Source: Ordospora colligata OC4 (taxonomy: Eukaryota; Microsporidia; Ordosporidae). Taken from it: a stretch of 64,000 bases of DNA. The position numbers were made by a program, and so were the translations under genes. The stretch spans positions 62,001-126,000 of the forward strand of contig NW_014575406.1 of the NCBI RefSeq assembly GCF_000803265.1. The letters are read 5' to 3'. How positions within the stretch are numbered: position 1 is the stretch's first letter; every line of letters starts with the position of its first letter. Below, piece by piece: positions 46,756-55,736 of this stretch. Below the pieces are notes generated by a model that worked only from the letters and a program-made list of their open reading frames with translations, made no database searches and was not told the origin of the DNA.

Positions 46756-48219
46756 TCACCAGCTCATGCCCTTCAGGAGCTCAATCACGCCTTCGATTCT
46801 CAGGTTCGAAAGCACATTGCTTGCTCGGCTAACCTCAGGAAGCTTCTCAATAAACTCATCAACAACCCTCGATTCGTCCCCAATCCTCAGATCAAGGAAG
46901 CTGAACGAATCAACAAAGCTACAATACCTCCCAAGCATCCCTCCAGCTTGTCTTCCCTCCTCCTTTCTATATGCATCCTCAACAATCGTCCCGCTCTTGA
47001 TCGACGCCATCTTCTGTCCAACAAGCTCTCTAAACAGATCCATGCTGCCCACCATAAACTCATATCCAATCATCGCATCCCACATCCTCCATGTCCTTTC
47101 AAATCGTTTAAAAAGCGCCCTTGCATTCTCCTCATCTCCAATCTTCAGTAGAAACAGAAAAAACTCCTCTTTGAGAAGCACACTCTCAGGATGCTTCTGC
47201 AATCCAGACGAAAAAATGTTATAAGGTGTTGTTTTACTTCCAGTAGCATAATATTCAACAAACGCACAATACACATAAACATGCGGCCCAATTCGTCCAC
47301 TACTCAGTTCAATAAACATCTTCCGAAACGCTTCAAGTCCCTTCTTCTTCAGCACATAACTCAGGTGATTTATTGAAACAAGATCTGCTTCCTTCTCATG
47401 TCTGCCTTCTTCTCCTGCATATCGCTTCTGCAGGTCCATATAAACCTCCTCCTCATCCATCACTAACCCGTAATAAAGTGGCAGAAACATCCCATCACTC
47501 ATCTCAATTCCCCTCTCCACCATCTTCTTCGCCTTTTCCTTCTGTCCTATCCCAATCAAATACTCGCTGTAGAAAAAATAAACCTCTTGTGCATAATGAA
47601 AAGAATCAAGAATATAGTTGTGTATAAAATGCATCCGTGACTCATAAGCTTTCTCACTAAGCTTCTGTCCCATCTCAACCTCTACATCAATCAGCTCAGA
47701 AGCACTCGCAACACTCCAGCTCCTCACAAGCGGTTGTATCATCTGATACCGCTGGAAAGTATTCTGGAACACCGCAAGCATGTCATTCACTATCTTCTTC
47801 CCTGTAATCTTATTCAGATCAAGTTCAAAGCTCTCAAATGCTTTCCATAGCTCGCCTAGCGATCCCATCGGCGTCTGCAATGCCTTCATGTATGCACTCC
47901 GTATTTTCTCAATCCTCAGCTGCTCGTCTTCAATCTTGCCCAGCTCCTCAATATACTCCTTATATAACCCAATAAGATCCCAGTAATGCTCAAACTGCCC
48001 AAGCGTAAACTCATAAACCTCATACAGCTTGAACTTCTTCTGGCTCACCTTCTTCACATACTCAACATACAGTATCCAGAACTCCAGGTCATAAGACTTA
48101 CGCAGGTACTTGCCAAACAGCCCTTCCAGTCCACGGTGGTCCTTACCTCCATAAAGCATCCGGGCACGCTCTAAAACCTCAGAAGGATTCCGTGGCTCTT
48201 CTAATGTCTTCTCTTCCAT
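46756..48219 (-). CDS. RNA14: Rna14/CstF-77-like HAT-repeat protein
   Basis: This is a 487-residue HAT-repeat protein. Visible repeats include EFWILYVEYVKKVSQKKFK, VYEFTLGQFEHYWDLIGLYK and KIRSAYMKALQTPMGSLGEL, the last matching the CstF-77 pattern VRRVYQRGCVNPMxNIEQLW, then LWKAFESFELDLNK. Rna14 is a scaffold of the mRNA 3'-end cleavage factor. It is shorter than yeast Rna14 (677). GCCCTTG lies directly before the ATG used; the longer frame begins 20 codons upstream. The TRR1 start is just downstream of its upstream neighbour on the same strand, with 64 bp between TRR1 stop and this start. Confidence 0.8.
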   Translation of the reverse strand: MEEKTLEEPRNPSEVLERARMLYGGKDHRGLEGLFGKYLRKSYDLEFWILYVEYVKKVSQKKFKLYEVYEFTLGQFEHYWDLIGLYKEYIEELGKIEDEQLRIEKIRSAYMKALQTPMGSLGELWKAFESFELDLNKITGKKIVNDMLAVFQNTFQRYQMIQPLVRSWSVASASELIDVEVEMGQKLSEKAYESRMHFIHNYILDSFHYAQEVYFFYSEYLIGIGQKEKAKKMVERGIEMSDGMFLPLYYGLVMDEEEVYMDLQKRYAGEEGRHEKEADLVSINHLSYVLKKKGLEAFRKMFIELSSGRIGPHVYVYCAFVEYYATGSKTTPYNIFSSGLQKHPESVLLKEEFFLFLLKIGDEENARALFKRFERTWRMWDAMIGYEFMVGSMDLFRELVGQKMASIKSGTIVEDAYRKEEGRQAGGMLGRYCSFVDSFSFLDLRIGDESRVVDEFIEKLPEVSRASNVLSNLRIEGVIELLKGMSW

Positions 48220-48283
48220 CAAGGGCCCAAAATTCTCCCCAAATATTGACCCACTCTTATATAAACACTCATACTTCACTTAT

Positions 48284-49216
48284 TTATTCCATATCCAAGT
48301 ACTCATTCACTCGTATTCCACTCTCCGCTCCAGAGCATGCCGCTGTCACTGCCTGTCGGTACTTCTTGTCACATACATCTCCTGCTGCAAATATCCCCTT
48401 AACACTCGTAAAAACCCCATCCCTTGTTGCAATATATCCGTCCTCTTCAAGCTCAACTCCACTTCCACTCAAAAACCCAGTGTTAGGATCATGTCCAATC
48501 CCAAAGAATACGCCATCCATCTCCATACTGTTCTCCTCTCCTGTCTGTGTGTTTCGAATATGGATCCTCTCAACCACGCTCGTTCCACTCACTCTCTCAA
48601 GCACATATGGAATCAGAAACTCCACATTCTTTGCCTTCCTTGCCTTCTCAACCATGTCCCATCGTGCACGGAACTCATTCCTTCTGTGTATGACATACAC
48701 CTTCTTTGCAATACTCGCCAGGTACAGTGCCTCCTCCATTGCTGCATCACCTCCTCCAATAACACACACCACCTTATTCACATATGCAAATCCATCGCAC
48801 ACCGCACACGAGCTCACCCCTCGCTGCCAGAACTCATCATCTCCAGTGCCCGTCACAAAAAGCCTTCTTGCAGATGCTCCAGTCGCTACTATCACACTTC
48901 TTGTTAGTCGCTCCTCTCCAAACTCGCTAACAACAATAAACTCATCTCCAATCCTCCTAATCTCGCTGACTGTCTCCTCAACAATCCGCAATCCTCTAGA
49001 CAGTGCCTGCTCCTTCATTAACTCCATCATCCTAGGTCCATTCGTTCCATCAGGAAACCCAGGATAATTATCCACAGCTGTAGTCGTAGTCAGCTGTCCA
49101 CCAGGTCCATTATTACCAACAAGCCTTCCTTCATACAAAACAGGTTTTCTATCCATTGTATACAAAGCTGCACTATACGCCGCTGGCCCACTACCAATTA
49201 TTATTATGTCTTCCAT
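48284..49216 (-). CDS. TRR1: thioredoxin reductase
   Basis: This is a 310-residue, low-molecular-weight type thioredoxin reductase. The FAD-binding motif GSGPAAYSAALY is at residue 8, the NADPH motif GGGDAAMEEALYL is near residue 152, the redox-active dithiol is CAVC (SSCAVCDGF) near residue 135, and the final FAD contact is GIFAAGDVCDKKYRQ. It reduces thioredoxin with NADPH. CAVC in place of the commoner CATC is a conservative change. ACCCCTGA directly precedes the ATG. Confidence 0.95.
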   Translation of the reverse strand: MEDIIIIGSGPAAYSAALYTMDRKPVLYEGRLVGNNGPGGQLTTTTAVDNYPGFPDGTNGPRMMELMKEQALSRGLRIVEETVSEIRRIGDEFIVVSEFGEERLTRSVIVATGASARRLFVTGTGDDEFWQRGVSSCAVCDGFAYVNKVVCVIGGGDAAMEEALYLASIAKKVYVIHRRNEFRARWDMVEKARKAKNVEFLIPYVLERVSGTSVVERIHIRNTQTGEENSMEMDGVFFGIGHDPNTGFLSGSGVELEEDGYIATRDGVFTSVKGIFAAGDVCDKKYRQAVTAACSGAESGIRVNEYLDME

Positions 49217-49692
49217 TCAGGGGTCTATTTCTCTGCAAGTCTTCCATTTACATTCCAATCATCTTCTAGCACCCTTCTACTCACTTCCACTGTTCCATTC
49301 ATTTCTACACCTGCTAATCTCGTTGACTGCGTCCTCAAACACCACATTAATACAAGCAAACGCATTACACATTCTAAAACATATTCAAATCATTGCATAA
49401 TTGCAAGAATATAATTTAATCAAAAAACGCTATACAGCAAGCATACTCTCTTGTATATTCTTTTGTTTAGCTCACAAACAACAGACACAATTACCAATAA
49501 TACCCTCCACATATCTTCAACTATACTTCCATAACAGCTATATTCTCCAATATACTTTTCATACAATCTCCATATCAACCTTCAATATACTCTCTGCTCA
49601 ACCTCCATATCAGCCCTAATATATTTTTCATACATTCTCAAACATATTTTTCAATCATATTGTCCAACATACTTCTCCATATCAACCTCAGC
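49217..49692. other. AT-rich intergenic region with degenerate repeats
   Basis: This 476-bp space between TRR1 and the Sec9-like gene holds no supported gene. The plus strand has loose repeats of CATATCAACCT and AATATACT words between about 49,510 and 49,690. Confidence 0.5.
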
Positions 49693-50328
49693 TCACTCCA
49701 TCTTGTTCAGCTCCTTGTCAGTGTCCTTAATAACCTTCTCAGACCGCTCATTAATTATCGATATGTCATCAACAATTCCTTTGTGTCTTTCAATCTCCCT
49801 GTTCTGCCTCTTTGCTTCCTTATTCACCTGCTTCACCGCATTCAATATCCCAACCATCTCCTTGTCCGTCTTGTTCTGCCCCTTCACATACTCCTCTCCG
49901 TCCTCCTCAAACATCACTGTTCCTCTACTCTCCTCATCCACCTCTCTTACTTCCCTTGTTCTTGCTACATCAGACACATCTCCCCGGTTCCTATTCAACC
50001 ATCGCTTTATTGCACGTACACACGGCAGCTCACAACTAAACATATGCCCTTCTCTCTCAATGTCCTCAGTAAGCTCTGCACCTCTCACCGCATTTCTGTT
50101 TATCTCCAGCGCTGATTTCTTTGCATTCTCCAGAGTCTCTCCTTGCCTCAGCATCTCCTCAGTTGTTGCTCTCTGCTTCAGCGCTGACTCATCAATCTGC
50201 ACCCGAATGTTCCTCGCCCTCTCGTAGTTCTCTTCCTCTATCCTTTCCGCTTCCTCTATGACATCCTGCGGCACTCCATTCTTCTTGCTCTTCTCTGCCT
50301 TCTCCAACGAATAAATATCACCAGGCAT
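49693..50328 (-). CDS. SEC9: Sec9/SNAP-25-like Qbc SNARE
   Basis: This is a 211-residue hydrophilic protein with two SNARE-like heptad helices: about residues 40-95 (RVQIDESALKQRATTEEML, then GETLENAKKSALEINRNA) and about 150-208 (GILNAVKQVNKEAKRQN, ERHKGIVDDISIINERSEKV). There is no membrane anchor, and cysteines lie in the linker (FSCELPCVR) where SNAP-25 is palmitoylated. Two SNARE motifs in one soluble protein identify the Sec9/SNAP-25 group, which drives fusion at the plasma membrane. It lacks a CCC run before the ATG. A Qbc SNARE of another membrane is possible. Confidence 0.75.
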   Translation of the reverse strand: MPGDIYSLEKAEKSKKNGVPQDVIEEAERIEEENYERARNIRVQIDESALKQRATTEEMLRQGETLENAKKSALEINRNAVRGAELTEDIEREGHMFSCELPCVRAIKRWLNRNRGDVSDVARTREVREVDEESRGTVMFEEDGEEYVKGQNKTDKEMVGILNAVKQVNKEAKRQNREIERHKGIVDDISIINERSEKVIKDTDKELNKME

Positions 50329-50387
50329 CCTCTGGATTGTTTACTTCAATTACATTAAAACACACCATACTCAACACAAAACTTTAC

Positions 50388-50990
50388 TCATATCATCTTC
50401 TTCTTCTGGAAAAACTTTCGCAGTGAATACAACTCATAGAAATTCACTCCAAAGTATATCATCAGAATCACAACCGAAAACACTGACACAAAAGAAAACA
50501 TTCCCTTGTGTTTGTAATCAACGTCATGTATGCTGCGCACCAGCTCATCAGACTGCCTAATCAGGTCATACAGAAGGTTGTCTAACTTTGTCATCGCTGC
50601 CATTGCTGGCTCAACACTCACCTTCTTTGCAACATCCTTCTTAAATGTATCAAACTGCGCACTAAACTCAAACTCCACATCCCCAAACACATGGGGCTTC
50701 TCCTCATCAAGCACCACAGGCACCAAGGTCATCTTTAATGTCTTTGGAGAGTTGATGCTGAACGAAAAGTGTGTCTCGCTATCCGTAGCCAGCTTCACAT
50801 TCGACAGGTACTCGTGTCCTTCCTCAGACTCCAGCAGCACCTTGCATGTCGCATTCTTAAAGTCAATTGGCTTCAGGTATCCTTTGCATATCTTGTTCTC
50901 AATCACATCAAGCTCCACCTCCATGCTTCTTCGCTTCTTCATGCTGAATATCTCTCCAAACACAATCCCTAGATAAAGAAGAAAAATCAT
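50388..50990 (-). CDS. p24 family cargo protein (Emp24/GP25L)
   Basis: This is a 200-residue type I membrane protein: signal peptide MIFLLYLGIVFG, a luminal GOLD-like domain (about residues 30-110, with HFSFSINSPKTLKMTLVPV), a coiled-coil stem, a membrane segment (FSFVSVFSVVILMIYFGVNF) and the cytosolic tail FFQKKKMI, which carries the FF and dilysine signals for COPII and COPI. p24 proteins help ER-Golgi transport, including that of GPI-anchored proteins. GCCC directly abuts the ATG; a longer frame starts only at GTG. Confidence 0.85.
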   Translation of the reverse strand: MIFLLYLGIVFGEIFSMKKRRSMEVELDVIENKICKGYLKPIDFKNATCKVLLESEEGHEYLSNVKLATDSETHFSFSINSPKTLKMTLVPVVLDEEKPHVFGDVEFEFSAQFDTFKKDVAKKVSVEPAMAAMTKLDNLLYDLIRQSDELVRSIHDVDYKHKGMFSFVSVFSVVILMIYFGVNFYELYSLRKFFQKKKMI

Positions 50991-51212
50991 GGGCTTTCCA
51001 ATCAACAACCTATTTGACTTCACTGTTTATCCCTGTGCTTATCAACATCTGCTCAGTCAGGTTTTGTTTCATAATTACATAATGAAATATCTATGAGTTT
51101 ATGCAACCTTATTCATTTATACCTACTTTATTGTGCAGTATTATTCATTCTCTTTCAACATCGTTCACTCTCATATCTAGTTCTTCATTCACTCTCACTC
51201 TCATTCACTTTA

Positions 51213-51701
51213 TTATTCAATACCATTCATTCCAATAATAACAGGCTCCTTCCTTTCATTCTCTGTTCTCACTGCAATGCAATACTCACTCTTCCTCAGA
51301 CCAACTTCAAACACAACATCTTGCTTAACAACACAGCAGTAGACTCCTTGCAAAATCCCACACAGAACCTCAATGCATTCATCAGTCTTCCTGCTGTACT
51401 TCAACACACAAAAGTCTTCCAAGGTAATAAAACATGCATCAACCCTCGGTGTATACGAAAAGTACAGCGGAAAAAAACATTTCGACACACTCTCCATCAC
51501 CTTCTCCACATCCATCTCCTCCACAGGCTTTGCATACATAAAGAAGTCATCTGATATCCGTTCTCCAATCCGCTTTCCTACCTCAAATAATCTCTTCCTA
51601 CTACTTCCTATATCATCCATATGCACCTTGCTTATAAATGACGCAAACATCAGCGCAAATGCATCAGCTCCCATTCCATGCTCATCACGCCTATTTATCA
51701 T
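51213..51701 (-). CDS. BET3: TRAPP subunit Bet3-like
   Basis: This is a 162-residue protein. It resembles Bet3: KRIGERISDDFFMYAK (family: YNIGxRLIDDFLA), a central LYFSYTPRVDACFI (ITPxVxC...FSLIL), and ECIEVLCGILQGVYCCV (family: LCGIIRGALEMV). Bet3 is a core subunit of TRAPP complexes that activate Ypt1/Rab1 in ER-Golgi traffic. Trs31 or Trs33 are related alternatives. The frame is open upstream through TTG, but the first ATG, 14 bases after a CCCC run, is used. It is divergent from the archease gene with 79 bp between starts. Confidence 0.7.
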   Translation of the reverse strand: MINRRDEHGMGADAFALMFASFISKVHMDDIGSSRKRLFEVGKRIGERISDDFFMYAKPVEEMDVEKVMESVSKCFFPLYFSYTPRVDACFITLEDFCVLKYSRKTDECIEVLCGILQGVYCCVVKQDVVFEVGLRKSEYCIAVRTENERKEPVIIGMNGIE

Positions 51702-51776
51702 TGATATCCTACTGGGGCTTGTCTCAAACAAATAGCAAGCCTACATCTCATCACACATATCGCATGTTTATTCCTT

Positions 51777-51780
51777 CCCC
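51777..51780 (+). promoter_or_regulatory. CCCC directly abutting the archease fusion start
   Basis: CCCC abuts the ATG at 51,781, supporting translation from the first ATG and thus inclusion of the cysteine-rich N-terminal extension. Confidence 0.6.
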
Positions 51781-52377
51781 ATGTCAGGCACTCAATCCTG
51801 CAAATGCTCTTGCACTGACAAATGTTGCTGCACAGTTGGAAATAAATGTAGATGCACACTTGAAAGTAGAAGTAAATATTCTAACACGACATCACTCTAT
51901 GTCAAAGACACACAATGTGAATGTATGACTCAGAACACACATAACTTAGATCGATCTGTACAACACCACTCTACCATAGAGTTCCTTGACCATCCTGCAG
52001 ATGTGATGATGCATTGCACAAGCATCAATATTGAAAGGCTCTATGAAACAGCGATCTGTGGAATGATGCAATATGCAATCAGAGCATCACCAACTCCAAT
52101 GTCTACAACTCACGGCAAAGTCACATTAAATGCACAGACACACGAGATCATGGTGGTGGATCTTTTATCACAGTTCATAGACCTGTTGTATGCAGAACAA
52201 CTTGCTGCTGTGTCAGCACGAGTATGCATATACAATGATTACCTTGTATGCAATTACACAGCAATAGATTCAGCAGAATGTGAACCACTATGTGAGATCA
52301 AGGCAATTACGCTATGTGGGCTAAAAGTGTATGAAAAGGATAATGTTTTTCACCTGTACTGCATATTTGATGTGTGA
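51781..52377 (+). CDS. archease with metallothionein-like N-terminal extension
   Basis: This is a 198-residue protein. Residues 65-198 match archease: IEFLDHPADVMMHCTS (family: YEYLDHTADVQLHAWG), YETAICGMMQYAI, and EIKAITLCGLKVYEKD (EVKAITYHAMQV). Archease promotes guanylation and turnover of the RtcB RNA ligase, in tRNA splicing and RNA repair. Residues 1-51 are unlike archease: ten cysteines in C-x-C and CCC groups (SCKCSCTDKCCC, then NKCRC, and TQCEC near residue 46), like a metallothionein. The start is supported by CCCC abutting the ATG; the next in-frame ATG, at residue 49, would give a conventional archease. Confidence 0.85.
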   Translation: MSGTQSCKCSCTDKCCCTVGNKCRCTLESRSKYSNTTSLYVKDTQCECMTQNTHNLDRSVQHHSTIEFLDHPADVMMHCTSINIERLYETAICGMMQYAIRASPTPMSTTHGKVTLNAQTHEIMVVDLLSQFIDLLYAEQLAAVSARVCIYNDYLVCNYTAIDSAECEPLCEIKAITLCGLKVYEKDNVFHLYCIFDV

Positions 52378-52526
52378 CTGTGCCACCAATCTTCAATCGC
52401 TGTAGCACTATTGATAATAATGGCACATCATAAACAAAGTATACTCAATATGAGCCAGGTAAATAAGATTTTCCAACGAAGAGTGATTATAACTAAAGTA
52501 TAATTATGTAATACCAATATTCTTTA

Positions 52527-53168
52527 TTACTTGCTCTCTGTCTGTGTATTTTCGGTGACTTCTATGAAATTATAGTTCAGTAAGTCTGTGGGCGGTTTGT
52601 CTTCTCTTGAAGGCTGTGATGTCTTCTTGAGAATAGATTTAAGTTTATTTTTCAATGTATTCAGACCAGTAATCAGCTTTTCTACTTCCTTCAATGAATC
52701 CGACATTTCCTTAATATCGCCCTGACTGATCACAATATCTTTTTGTGTATTTGATGGCTTGAGTAGAAGCGATGCAGATATCGGGGTCTCAAATGTAAGA
52801 TCCGGCTGTACTTCTGTTTGGCTTGAAACAGTCTTTTTCTGTTTGCTGCCCATGTACCTTTTGTTTCTTCCTGTGCTGGCTGTATTGAGTGTTTTAATAG
52901 CATTTTCTTTACTTTTCATCATAGAAAGGCGTTTGGTGGTGTTTTGTGGTTGATTCAGTTCTTTTATGTGATTGTTATCTGTTCGATTTATGTCTTCCAC
53001 TTTTACACCATGGGTTTTGTCTTTTGGGTTCTGGTTTATGTCTGTGTCGTTTATTGTATTCTCCAGGAATCTTGTGAAGACATTGTCTGTGGAATGTTCT
53101 GATGAGTCCTCCTCGTATTTGAAGCATGTCACTGCAAGTATCAATGATACAATTACTGCCACAAGCAT
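52527..53168 (-). CDS. predicted secreted or membrane-anchored protein
   Basis: This is a 213-residue protein with a hydrophobic leader MLVAVIVSLILAVTCFKYEE, most likely a signal peptide or anchor. The remainder is Asn, Thr, Lys and Ser rich and lacks structured-looking segments until a helix at about 145-190 (KEVEKLITGLNTLKNKLK). No family is recognised. Like the 23,500-28,130 secreted genes it lacks a CCC/GGG run before its ATG. Confidence 0.6.
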   Translation of the reverse strand: MLVAVIVSLILAVTCFKYEEDSSEHSTDNVFTRFLENTINDTDINQNPKDKTHGVKVEDINRTDNNHIKELNQPQNTTKRLSMMKSKENAIKTLNTASTGRNKRYMGSKQKKTVSSQTEVQPDLTFETPISASLLLKPSNTQKDIVISQGDIKEMSDSLKEVEKLITGLNTLKNKLKSILKKTSQPSREDKPPTDLLNYNFIEVTENTQTESK

Positions 53169-53379
53169 TATTTGTTTATGCTCTAATGCATTTCATATCA
53201 AGCTTGTTTCATGCACAGATCATTATACGTCCATTCAAATACAAATGGAACATCAAGAATGCCTATTATTGCCTTGCAAAGTGCTCTGTATGAATAATGT
53301 ATAACATGTGATGTAACATAGCTCATGACAAATTAGTTGACTTTATACATAATGTAAGTTATGTGATGCATCCCACAAT

Positions 53380-54180
53380 ATGACAATCGATTTTGTGCCT
53401 GCTGCAAAGCAGAAAGAGCTGAAGCATGCATTAACTACAATGAGATCTACAGTTATTATTGTAAATGGGCCAGTAGGATGCTCAAAGACACACTCAATAC
53501 ATACAATTGCTCGTGATATAGGATTGGCTGTTCAGTACATAGAAAGTATAGAGGAGCACTCAGATGCTTTTATCACAAACAACACGGTTTATCTCATAGA
53601 CATTGACTGCCATAAACAACTCATTATGTGGATGCCAAGACTCTGTAAGATGACTCGACTGATAATCGAGACACGGACACTGCAATTTGCAGGTAAATTT
53701 ATTCCTGGATCAATCACAGTGAACTTCAACAAAGTCAGAGACTCACAGATAAGAAAAACATATCACCTGACACACGAACAATCAGTCCATGTAGATGGCA
53801 ATCTCCATCTCGCTGCCATTAATAAATTCCTCTTGCCAACTGATGTAAGACCTATTTCTGTATTCCATCAGTTAGGGAGACTTTTGCATTCAAAATCCAC
53901 AGATGTAAATGAGATCTGTACGAGCATAAGTACTTACGGACAGTATCGGTTCTGTGGGTATTTGTTAGAAAACTATGCATTATTCATGGATATCAGCCAG
54001 ATTGGAAGATTGTCTGAAGGATTCAGCATCTGGGACACAGCAAGCAGCATCTTTTTTGAGTATCTTGTATGGACAACGGTAGATTCACAAAAGACAAGCC
54101 CAAAGCGATTTATCAGCTTCAAGTCTTTTCATCATTCAGACAGCCATCATACTTGCACATCACTATGTAATAACAGATGA
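53380..54180 (+). CDS. RAD17: Rad17/Rad24 checkpoint clamp-loader subunit
   Basis: This is a 266-residue AAA+ protein. The P-loop is NGPVGCSKTHSI (about residue 31); a hydrophobic strand VYLIDIDCHK stands at the Walker B position. The segment ISVFHQLGRLLHSKS near residue 160 matches the Rad17-specific LSLFHALGKILY. Rad17 with Rfc2-5 loads the 9-1-1 checkpoint clamp. Human Rad17 has 681 residues, so this is a strongly reduced version. TCCCACAAT precedes the ATG. Walker B has a rather weak match, so ATP hydrolysis is uncertain. Confidence 0.72.
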   Translation: MTIDFVPAAKQKELKHALTTMRSTVIIVNGPVGCSKTHSIHTIARDIGLAVQYIESIEEHSDAFITNNTVYLIDIDCHKQLIMWMPRLCKMTRLIIETRTLQFAGKFIPGSITVNFNKVRDSQIRKTYHLTHEQSVHVDGNLHLAAINKFLLPTDVRPISVFHQLGRLLHSKSTDVNEICTSISTYGQYRFCGYLLENYALFMDISQIGRLSEGFSIWDTASSIFFEYLVWTTVDSQKTSPKRFISFKSFHHSDSHHTCTSLCNNR

Positions 54181-54224
54181 TGCAATGTTGCTATGAATCA
54201 ATGCATAATTGTTGTAAACAAATG

Positions 54225-54227
54225 CCC
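54225..54227 (+). promoter_or_regulatory. CCC start-proximal motif of GID8
   Basis: CCC lies between an in-frame ATG at 54,193 and the ATG at 54,232. By the pattern of the window it favours 54,232 as the initiator. Confidence 0.5.
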
Positions 54228-54231
54228 TGTG

Positions 54232-54918
54232 ATGAGTGAAGATGTCGATTATGCTCTTGAACATCAACACGCACTCTCTATATGCACACATAGACTACAC
54301 ACTCCTGTTTGTGAACATAACCTGAATGAACTGGTTCTTGAGTATCTGGACAATGAAGGAATGGGGGATGTTGCTGTTGAGTTTGCAAACGACCTAGGTA
54401 TTTCATTTACCAAATCACTCTATCTATCACAACGAACAGAGATAAGGAACAAAATTGAATCTGGAGATATTGATGCTGCGATTTCAAGAATAAATGATAT
54501 AAATCCAGAAATAATAGACAGGAACACCAAGATGTATTACTTTTTGATGGAGCACAAGGCATGCGAACTTTCGATGCAGATTAAGAGCAAATGTCTAGAA
54601 AATGGTATTAATGACACTGCGCCTCTCCTTGAGGAGGTTATTGAATTCATCCGTTCTGAGCTTTATGATATGGCTCTTGGCGATCCGCTTCTGATGACAC
54701 ATCTAGAAGATCTGCTTGAGTTTGTAATTTTCAATGATCAAGAGAGTGCAATAGTAAGTAAAAGGAGGAATCTAGCTACATATGTAAATCAACAGATCCT
54801 TGAAAGTCACGGAAGTGAGGAGAACAAGCTGATCAAAATGCTTAGTGTGATAGTTTCTGCAGAAAAGTCCCTGAAAGAAACACACAAGTTCCCGACCTTT
54901 GCTCAATACTTCACATAG
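54232..54918 (+). CDS. GID8: Gid8/TWA1 subunit of the GID/CTLH ubiquitin ligase
   Basis: This is a 228-residue protein of LisH-CTLH-CRA type: LNELVLEYLDNEGMGDVAVEFA (LisH, about residues 32-53), RTEIRNKIESGDIDAAISRIN and NPEIIDRNTKMYYFLMEHKA (CTLH, about 70-115), then CRA helices with LLEEVIEFIRSEL. The order and words match Gid8 (LNYLIMNYL, RxxIRxxILxGxIxxAIxxIN). Gid8 is the scaffold that holds Gid9 and Gid2 in the ligase. Gid9 is encoded at 31,482-32,522. An in-frame ATG lies 39 bases upstream, but a CCC run between the two favours 54,232. Confidence 0.85.
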   Translation: MSEDVDYALEHQHALSICTHRLHTPVCEHNLNELVLEYLDNEGMGDVAVEFANDLGISFTKSLYLSQRTEIRNKIESGDIDAAISRINDINPEIIDRNTKMYYFLMEHKACELSMQIKSKCLENGINDTAPLLEEVIEFIRSELYDMALGDPLLMTHLEDLLEFVIFNDQESAIVSKRRNLATYVNQQILESHGSEENKLIKMLSVIVSAEKSLKETHKFPTFAQYFT

Positions 54919-55193
54919 TATTTTCATGTATATAAGTAAATCATGCTGCAATATTCTGTCGCCGCATGACAGCTTCATAACAGTGTCTAGTAAAGTGAGT
55001 ATTTAGAAGAAATATGTAGTTGATGATATAAAAAATCAATAATAATATTTTAAATTTCATATTGCCATTAAATACTTTCCATGTTGCCATTGAACATATT
55101 TTATACTTCTCATAATATCTACAATACAATAAATACGTTTACACTGAGAAAATTACTGCACAAAAAAGGGATTAAAAAAACATTAACAATTAA

Positions 55194-55372
55194 AAGGCTG
55201 GTCAGAACACAGCAGGCTAGGACTAAACGTCTATATATCATCAAGTAGACACAAGTGTCCATCTTCAATACAGCCTACTGCCTCGACTCGTCATCCCAGC
55301 CCTAAGGATCGCAATTGCTGCAAATGGTATCGATAGATTTACTAAACAAATGATTCTGAATAGTACCTTCGA
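55194..55372 (-). ncRNA. U3 small nucleolar RNA
   Basis: On the minus strand the 5' part reads GGTACTATTCAGAATCATTTG, matching the U3 box A region (GGATCATTTCTATAG). Downstream come a C'-like ATGACGA, a C box TGATGAT and a D box CTGA. The terminal stem GGCTGG/CCAGCC and a second helix CAGTAGGCTG with TAGCCTGCTG close the 3' domain, and TTTT follows. U3 base-pairs with pre-rRNA in 18S processing. Both ends are estimated to within about ten bases. The size, about 180 nt, is below that of yeast and human U3. Confidence 0.8.
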
Positions 55373-55499
55373 CGCAAGGGCATTCGTATCAAATAATTAT
55401 ATTTCTTTATGCACGTGTTTTTCTACGCCACAAGAATTATGCATATTTGGAACTTATAGAGCACCTGTGCATGTAATATAGCAAATCTTTGCTCTGCAC

Positions 55500-55730
55500 A
55501 TGGGTACTGATTTCAGAAGCGTGCTGCCTCTTGAGGAGATGTACAACTTTCTTTCAGCATCAATACCTGTTGAGGTCTGGGGAGTTAGTGCTGGCTCTAA
55601 GAATGCTGGGATAATCGTTGGATTCGATGAGTACATGAACATCGTTCTTGATGAGAACGGAAAGCGTGTCTTAATCAAAGGAGATTGTGTGTGTGCAATA
55701 GTTGCTAAGGAAGATGCAGTGCAGAGATAG
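55500..55730 (+). CDS. SME1: Sm protein E (SmE)
   Basis: This is a 76-residue Sm-fold protein. LPLEEMYNFLSASIPVEVWG is the Sm1 start and GFDEYMNIVLDENGKRVLIKGD is the SmE-type Sm2 pattern (family: GFDEYMNLVLDDAEE). The C-terminus ends CAIVAKEDAVQR. SmE is part of the heptameric ring on spliceosomal snRNAs, consistent with the intron in eS8. The insert between Sm1 and Sm2 is shorter than in yeast. There is no CCC run before the ATG. Confidence 0.88.
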   Translation: MGTDFRSVLPLEEMYNFLSASIPVEVWGVSAGSKNAGIIVGFDEYMNIVLDENGKRVLIKGDCVCAIVAKEDAVQR

Positions 55731-55736
55731 AACATT

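Noticed and set aside
53350..53380. GTAAGT-like word before the Rad17 start as a possible intron donor
   Set aside because: The Rad17 frame is complete from its own ATG with a CCC run, so no intron is needed.
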